64,000 nucleotides of DNA from Cognatilysobacter terrigena (GTDB lineage Bacteria > Pseudomonadota > Gammaproteobacteria > Xanthomonadales > Xanthomonadaceae). Location: assembly GCF_004361065.1 (NCBI RefSeq), contig NZ_SELT01000018.1, positions 1-64,000 of the forward strand, in the 5' to 3' direction. The number at the start of each line of letters is the position of its first letter. The first letter of the stretch is position 1. The translations under genes were made by a program, and so were the position numbers. The notes under the pieces are model-generated. The model did no database searches. It had not been told where the DNA came from and saw only the letters and a list, made by a program, of their open reading frames with translations. Positions 58,410 through 64,000 of the stretch are shown here, piece after piece.

Positions 58410-61400
58410 TCACTCCGCCAACATCGCGGTCGCTGCGGCGAGCCCCGGTGCGGCGGATGGCTTGCCCCGCGCCTTGCGCCACAGACGCGCCGTGGAATTG
58501 CGCAGGTCGTCGAGGATGGCGTAGATCGTCGGCAGGAACAGCAGACTGACGATGGTCGAGAACGCCAGGCCGCCGGCGATCGCACGCGCCATCGGGTAGT
58601 ACGGCGGCCCGTTGCCCGCCATCTGCGTGTTGCCGACCGCGATCGGCACCATCGCGAGGATCGCCGTGCCCATCGTCATCAGGATCGGACGCAGGCGTTC
58701 GCGGCTGCCTTCCACGAGCGCATCGGTCCGCGACAACCCGCGTCGACGCAGGTTGTTGATGTGCTCGATCATCACGATGCCGTTGTTCACCACCACGCCC
58801 ATCAGCACCAGGATGCCGATGAAGGCCATGATGTTGAACTCGGTGCCGGTCAGCCAGAACAGCCAGAACACGCCAAACACCGAGAAAAGCACGCCCGACA
58901 TGATGGCCGACGGGAACAGGAGGGATTCGAACACGGCCGCCATGACGACGTAGATCATGATCAGCGCGAGCCCCGTTTTCACCAACATCTCGCTCATGGC
59001 CTCGTCGTCCTCCTGGAAAGCGCTGCCGTCGAAGCTGTAGGTGTAGCCCGGTGGGAACTGCACGCTCTTGAGCGTCTCCTCCATCGCCTTCTTCGCCTTG
59101 TCGGGCTCCACCTTGTCGGCGAGGCTCGCAAGGATCGTGATCGTCGTCTGGCGATTCGTGCGCTGGATCTGGCTCGCGGACGGGCGCACATTGACGTCGA
59201 CCATCGCGAGCAGAGGCACCTGGCGGCCATCGGGCGAACGGACCGTAAAGCCGGCGATGTCGTTGACGCCGAACTGCTCGGCGCCAGCAAAACGCACCCA
59301 CACCGGCACCTCGGTATCACCGCGACGGAACTCGCGGAGCGGAGCACCGCGGAGCGCGAGACCCACGAACTGCGACACTTGCTGCGCGGTGAAGCCGAAC
59401 GACGCGGCGCGTTCGCGATCAACGCGCACCGCCAGTTCGGCGTTCTTGTCGCCGGTGTCCACATGCACGTCGCGCAGTTCCGGACGCTTCGCGAGGATCG
59501 GTACGATGTCGGCGCCGAGATCTTCCAGCGCCTGCGTCGAGTCGCCGACCAGCTGCACCTGCACCTTCTGGCCCGGCCCACCGTTGTTGCCACCGTTGTT
59601 GCCGATGTTGAGTTCAGCGCGCGCGGACTTCGGCAGCTCCTTGCGCAGCTTCTCGATGAACGGCTTGAGGCTCGGAACCACCTTCGTATCGACGGTCAGT
59701 CGCGTCGACGCCCCACCCTGCTCGCTGTAGTACGAGTAGATCTGGGTGATGCCGTAATCCTTGCGGTGCCCGTCGAGGAAGTGCTCGATGCGGAGCAGCT
59801 CGTTCGACATCTGCTCCTTCGTGTACGCACCCTTCCACTGGTAGTTGATGTTGACTTCGTCGCCGTCGTCGCCACCGAACATGTTCTTCTTGGTCATCAT
59901 CATCGGCACGACGCTGATGACCACGATCAGCAGGATGCCGGCGACGCTCGCACCGCGATGGTCGAGCGTCCAGCGCAGCAGCGCGGCGTAGCGGCGCTGG
60001 AGGCGTGGGATGAAACCATTCGCGCTGCGCACGGCCGGCGGCGTCTTCATGCGCGCCGACAGCATCGGAATGAGGCTGACCGCGACCAGCCACGATGCCA
60101 GCAGCGACACCGAGATCGTGATCGCGATCTGCGACAGGTAGATGCTGAGGAAGTTGCGCTCGCCGAACAGGTTCGGCAGGAACACGATGCAGTGACACAG
60201 CGTGCCGGCCGACAACGCGATGGCGACGTGCCGCGTACCGACGATGGACGCCAGCACCGGGTTGTTCGGCATCTTCTCGCGTTCCTGGTAGATGCTCTCC
60301 ACCACCACGACCGCGTTGTCGACGAGCATGCCGATGGCGAGCAGCAGACCCATCATTGAAAGGATGTTGAGCGTGACGCCGGCGAAGTACATGAAGCCGA
60401 GCGTCATCACAAAGCAGATCGGGATGGCGAGCGTCACCATCGCCGTCGACGCCCAGTGGCGCAGGAAGAAGAACAGCACGGCGATCGACAGCACGAGGCC
60501 GATGGCACCAGCCTCCGCCAGCGAGCTCAGCGAACTCGTGACGTCCTCGCCCTGGTTCTGGATGATCTTCACCTGCACATCGTGCAGCGCGGGCTCCTTG
60601 CGGATTTCTTCCACTTCCTTGAGCGCGCGGCTTGACACCTCGACGAGGTTCGCGCTGCGCTCCTTGAAGATGTCGAGGCCGACCGCGGGACGGCCATCAA
60701 GGCGACGCCCGTAGTCGATGCGGGCCGGCTTCAGTCGGATCTCCGCGATGTCGCCGAGGCGCGTGCCGTTGCGATCGATCACCAGCTGGCGCAGCTGATC
60801 GAGGTCCTGGAGCTCGCCGACCGGCTGCACACGAACGCGGCGGCCGCCATCGTCGATCTCGCCACCGGAGACCGAGAAATTCGCGGTCTGCAGGCGCTGC
60901 GTCAGGTCGTTGAGTACCACGCCGTGCGAGGTCAGTGCGTCGGGATCGATCGCGATCTCGACTTCGTTCGGTGCCGCGCCGGACACGTCGACGCGTGCGA
61001 CGCCCGGGATGCGCTCGAGTCGGCGCTTGAACTCGCGCTCGATTAGGTCGTACGCACCCGTGAGGTCGCGCGCACCCGCGAGGCGGACCTGCAGCACCGG
61101 CTGGTCGGACGTCGAGAACTTGTTGACGGTGTAGCGCTTGAGATCGTCCGGCAGCTGGTCGCGGATCGCGTCGATGCGCTCCCGCGCTTCCGACGCCGCG
61201 ATCGACACGTCGCGACTCCAGTCCGAGAAGAACACCGCGACGCTCGCACCTTCGGAACGCGCATTCGACTCCATGCGCTTCACGCCGGTCAGCGTCGACA
61301 GTGCTTCCTCGGTCGGGCGCAGCACCGTGCGTTCGACCTCTTCCGGCGTGGATCCCCCATACGGCATCTCGATGAAGATGCCGGGGAACGTCACCTCCGG

Positions 61401-61514
61401 AAACGCCTCGAGCGGCAACCGCACGCCGGCGATCAGGCCGATCACCAGCAGCGACACGAAGAACATGATCGCCGTGACCGGCCGGCGGATGCTCAGTTCG
61501 GCGACGCTGTTCAT
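58410..61514 (-). CDS. RND-family efflux permease, variant proton relay
   Basis: A 1034-residue inner-membrane transporter with 12 helices and two large periplasmic loops. The TM4 motif reads GMLVDNAVVVVE, so the second of the two aspartates found in AcrB (407/408) is Asn400. In TM10 the AcrB lysine is also Asn (VVVNNGIVMIE). These changes occur in a known branch of RND pumps such as SwrC-type proteins. The start overlaps the partner permease stop (ATGA), so the two are translationally coupled. No membrane-fusion protein or outer-membrane factor is visible in the window; they may lie upstream. Confidence 0.92.
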   Translation of the reverse strand: MNSVAELSIRRPVTAIMFFVSLLVIGLIAGVRLPLEAFPEVTFPGIFIEMPYGGSTPEEVERTVLRPTEEALSTLTGVKRMESNARSEGASVAVFFSDWSRDVSIAASEARERIDAIRDQLPDDLKRYTVNKFSTSDQPVLQVRLAGARDLTGAYDLIEREFKRRLERIPGVARVDVSGAAPNEVEIAIDPDALTSHGVVLNDLTQRLQTANFSVSGGEIDDGGRRVRVQPVGELQDLDQLRQLVIDRNGTRLGDIAEIRLKPARIDYGRRLDGRPAVGLDIFKERSANLVEVSSRALKEVEEIRKEPALHDVQVKIIQNQGEDVTSSLSSLAEAGAIGLVLSIAVLFFFLRHWASTAMVTLAIPICFVMTLGFMYFAGVTLNILSMMGLLLAIGMLVDNAVVVVESIYQEREKMPNNPVLASIVGTRHVAIALSAGTLCHCIVFLPNLFGERNFLSIYLSQIAITISVSLLASWLVAVSLIPMLSARMKTPPAVRSANGFIPRLQRRYAALLRWTLDHRGASVAGILLIVVISVVPMMMTKKNMFGGDDGDEVNINYQWKGAYTKEQMSNELLRIEHFLDGHRKDYGITQIYSYYSEQGGASTRLTVDTKVVPSLKPFIEKLRKELPKSARAELNIGNNGGNNGGPGQKVQVQLVGDSTQALEDLGADIVPILAKRPELRDVHVDTGDKNAELAVRVDRERAASFGFTAQQVSQFVGLALRGAPLREFRRGDTEVPVWVRFAGAEQFGVNDIAGFTVRSPDGRQVPLLAMVDVNVRPSASQIQRTNRQTTITILASLADKVEPDKAKKAMEETLKSVQFPPGYTYSFDGSAFQEDDEAMSEMLVKTGLALIMIYVVMAAVFESLLFPSAIMSGVLFSVFGVFWLFWLTGTEFNIMAFIGILVLMGVVVNNGIVMIEHINNLRRRGLSRTDALVEGSRERLRPILMTMGTAILAMVPIAVGNTQMAGNGPPYYPMARAIAGGLAFSTIVSLLFLPTIYAILDDLRNSTARLWRKARGKPSAAPGLAAATAMLAE

Positions 61515-64000
61515 GCCGGCTGTACCTCCGCGTCCTGCAGGTCGGCCTCACGCTGTGCGATGCGCTTGGCGCGACGCACGTAGTGCTCGTCGGCGCGGCG
61601 ATCCAGCAGGTCGTAGACCACCGGGATGACGATCAGCGTAAGCAGCGTCGACACCGCGAGGCCGCCCATTACCGTGATCGCCATCGGCGAGCGCACTTCC
61701 GCGCCTTCGCCGAACGCGAGCGCCAGCGGCAGGAAGCCGAACAGCGTGCAGAGCGTGGTCATGGCGATCGGTCGCAGGCGCGAACGCGCACCGTCGATCA
61801 GCGCTTCGCGCTTGGGAACGCCGTGCTCGCGCAGCTGGTTCACCTTGTCGATCAGGATGATCGCGTTCTTCACCACGAGGCCGACCAGCAGGATCAGTCC
61901 GATGAACACGACGACCGACACCGGCGAGTTCGTCAGCAGCAGCGCACCCACCGCGCCGACCATCGCGAGCGGAATGGTGAACAGGATGACGAACGGGTGT
62001 AGCAGCGATTCGAACTGCGACGCCATCACGAGGTAGACGAGGAACACCGCGAGGCCGAACGCGAACAACAGCGAGCGCACGGATTCACCCAGCTCTTCAC
62101 CCTGGCCACCGATATGCATGCCAATGTCGGTACCCAGCGGGTTGTCCGCGACGAGCTGCTGCACTTCCTTGATCGCCGCGCCGAGGTCGATGCCGCGCAG
62201 GTTCGACGACACGATCGCCACGCGCACCTGGTCGGCACGATGGATCTCGCTCGGGCCGGTCGTCGACACGACGTCCGCGACCGACTCCAGCGTTACCGGT
62301 GCACGACCATTGCCCGGGTTGACGATCAGGCGACGGATGCTTTCGACCGATGCACGATCGTCCTCGCTCGCGCGTACCAGCACGTCGATCTTGCGATCGC
62401 GGAAGCTGTAGCGCGTGGCGACGTCACCGCGCACCTTCTTGACCACCGCGTCGGCGATCTGGCGGGTCGTGAGGCCCAGCGCCGCCGCGCGTTCCTGGTC
62501 GAAACGGATCTGCACTTCGGGGAAGCCCTGCTCCACCGTCGACTTCACGTCGGCGTAGTGCGGATTCGCACGCAGCAGCTTCGTCAGGCGATCGCCCGCG
62601 ACGCGCAGGCTGTCCAGATCGCTGCCGCGCAGTTCGATTTCCAGCGGGGCCGAGAAGCTGAAGAGCTGCGGGCGACGGAAGTCGACCTGCGCCTGCGAGA
62701 CGCCGGCGATCGATGCACGCAGCTTGTCGGTCTCAGCGGCTTCGACTTCGCGACTTCCGCCGTCGGCCATCACCACGGTGATCTTGCCGATGTTCTCGCC
62801 GCTTTCGGTCGGGTTCGCATCGAGTCGCGTGCCGCTGCCGCTGACGCCGAACAGCGAGCGGATGCCGGAATCCTTCTCGTGCTCCTGCTGCAGGCGGCGA
62901 ACGATCGCGTCGGTCTCCCGAAGCGGCGTACCCGGCGGCAACTTCACCGTCATCTCGAAGCGATCCTGCGCGAGCTGCGGGATGAGGTCGGCACCCAGAA
63001 GAGGAACGGCTGCGAGCGTGAGCGCGAATGCGATGGCCGCAGAGCCCAGCACCAGGACCGGACGGTTGAGCGCCGCCGGCAGCATCGCGATGTAGCGACG
63101 TTCCGCGCGGTCGTAGATCGACATCGCGCCACGACTCGCCGCGCCCATTACCGGGCCGATGACGCCGCCGCCGACAGCACGCCACACGCGGATCCCGGTC
63201 CACGACGAGCCGTAGAACATCGGCCCGACGACCGAGCGCACGATGAGGCCGAGCATCCAGAACGGCAGCGCGACCAGGCGCGCCGGCAACAACAGCACCC
63301 ACAGCGGAATCGCGAACGCCGCGCGCATGGTCGACTTCAACGGCCAGCGATACAGGCCCGGGCGGCTGCGAACGACGCGATACGTGCCGATCAGCAGCGT
63401 GACCGGCAGCGCGACGATCGTCGCGAGCAGACCAAGCAGGCGGTTAGAGATGCGGCGCCACGGCATCGTCAGCGCTTCGCGGAACAGCTGGACGTCGGCG
63501 GCATGTTCCGGCGGCGGCTCGGCGTCCTGCAGGTCGCTGGCGCGCGCCTTCAAGGCGCTCAGCATCGGGATCAGCGTCATCGACACGACCAGCGAGATCG
63601 CGATGGCGACCGCCACCGTCAGCGCCTGGTCGCGGAACAGCTGGCCCGCGATGCCCTGCACGAACACCAGCGGCAGGAAGACCGAGATCGTCGTCAGCGT
63701 CGACGCGACGACCGCCATGCTCACTTCGCGCGTGCCCTGGATCGCCGCTTCGAGCACGCCAAGTCCTCGCTCCCGTGCCTTCGCGATGCTTTCGAGCACG
63801 ACGATCGAGTCGTCCACGACAAGACCGGTTGCCAGTGCAAGGCCGCCCAGCGACATCACGTTGAGGCTGAGGCCCAGCCGGCCCATGAAGAAGAACGTGG
63901 TGATGATCGACACCGGCAACGACAGCGCGACCACGAACGTGCTCCAGCCGTCGCGCAGGAACAGGAAGATGATCAGCACGGCGAGCACGCCGCCGATGAT
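61511..64000 (-). CDS. RND-family efflux permease, N-terminus beyond the window
   Basis: At least 830 residues are visible, with the first third missing at the right edge. TM4 carries GLVVDDSIVVLE and TM10 LLVGLVVKNAIILID, so the Asp-Asp and Lys residues of the AcrB proton relay are all kept. Between TM6 (SMTLIPMLSALKAR) and TM7 (NRPVLVLGSAAIAF) are about 165 residues, far more than the roughly 40 in AcrB. This segment includes two extra long hydrophobic stretches (roughly 63200-63460). The gene is coupled to the downstream permease, whose relay residues differ. Confidence 0.9.
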   Translation of the reverse strand: MIGGVLAVLIIFLFLRDGWSTFVVALSLPVSIITTFFFMGRLGLSLNVMSLGGLALATGLVVDDSIVVLESIAKARERGLGVLEAAIQGTREVSMAVVASTLTTISVFLPLVFVQGIAGQLFRDQALTVAVAIAISLVVSMTLIPMLSALKARASDLQDAEPPPEHAADVQLFREALTMPWRRISNRLLGLLATIVALPVTLLIGTYRVVRSRPGLYRWPLKSTMRAAFAIPLWVLLLPARLVALPFWMLGLIVRSVVGPMFYGSSWTGIRVWRAVGGGVIGPVMGAASRGAMSIYDRAERRYIAMLPAALNRPVLVLGSAAIAFALTLAAVPLLGADLIPQLAQDRFEMTVKLPPGTPLRETDAIVRRLQQEHEKDSGIRSLFGVSGSGTRLDANPTESGENIGKITVVMADGGSREVEAAETDKLRASIAGVSQAQVDFRRPQLFSFSAPLEIELRGSDLDSLRVAGDRLTKLLRANPHYADVKSTVEQGFPEVQIRFDQERAAALGLTTRQIADAVVKKVRGDVATRYSFRDRKIDVLVRASEDDRASVESIRRLIVNPGNGRAPVTLESVADVVSTTGPSEIHRADQVRVAIVSSNLRGIDLGAAIKEVQQLVADNPLGTDIGMHIGGQGEELGESVRSLLFAFGLAVFLVYLVMASQFESLLHPFVILFTIPLAMVGAVGALLLTNSPVSVVVFIGLILLVGLVVKNAIILIDKVNQLREHGVPKREALIDGARSRLRPIAMTTLCTLFGFLPLALAFGEGAEVRSPMAITVMGGLAVSTLLTLIVIPVVYDLLDRRADEHYVRRAKRIAQREADLQDAEVQPA

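Overview
The window is GC-rich, densely packed chromosomal DNA from a gammaproteobacterium. Gene content and order (ccmABCDEFGHI in one run, pilW-rodZ-yfgM-bamB-der, cmk/rpsA/ihfB/lapB, PsrA with a FadN-type beta-oxidation enzyme, PpsR beside ppsA) and the codon bias point to the Xanthomonadaceae/Lysobacteraceae, probably Lysobacter-like. That placement is inferred from remembered family synteny, not from a database search. I see no insertion sequence, prophage, CRISPR array, rRNA or replication origin, and no gene-free stretch longer than 300 bases.

Layout. 1-603: the Gly/Pro/Arg-rich tail of a probable RluB pseudouridine synthase and a bidirectional terminator. 670-11266: a 3-hydroxybutyrate (3HB) block. 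It holds a lipoprotein 3HB-oligomer hydrolase, 3HB dehydrogenase co-translated with a LuxR-type response regulator, a convergent transporter-like (SSF-STAC-PAS) hybrid histidine kinase, a TonB-dependent receptor and a GntP-family permease. 11279-13811: omega-amidase, methionine/glutamine transaminase and a DUF3293 protein. 13844-20636: the complete cytochrome c maturation operon. 20709-24036: PEP synthase and its regulator PpsR, divergent. 24127-27175: DUF1249 protein, tRNA-Ala and tRNA-Glu, an unknown membrane-anchored protein, oligoribonuclease, DUF2721 protein and TadA. 27294-32599: guaBA, folD and a rhodanese-MoeB fusion. 32666-39332: der, bamB, yfgM, rodZ, pilW, rlmN and ndk on the minus strand. 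39541-43841: psrA and two beta-oxidation genes. 43932-52891: a small secreted repeat protein, an amine oxidase, galU, envelope-sugar genes, lapB, ihfB and rpsA. 53087-58358: cmk, divergent rpmJ (zinc-free L36), then a secreted protein, agmatine deiminase, N-carbamoylputrescine amidase, an acetyltransferase and a TraB-family protein. 58410-64000: two RND efflux permeases, the second cut by the window edge.

How the genes work together. The most distinctive unit is the 3HB block. An outer-envelope hydrolase, receptor, permease and dehydrogenase would release, import and oxidise 3HB to acetoacetate. The two-component pair resembles CrbS/CrbR (MxtR/ErdR), which controls acetate use in other gammaproteobacteria. 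Both divergent intergenic regions carry almost the same inverted repeat (GTACG-TT-CG[T/G]AC), each about 31 bp from the candidate -10 on both sides. This suggests one operator type driving four promoters. A second clear circuit is psrA, whose PsrA-type operator overlaps the -10 of its own near-consensus promoter ahead of the fad genes. The remainder is mostly housekeeping: GMP synthesis, cytochrome c assembly, outer-membrane assembly, polyamine synthesis and translation.
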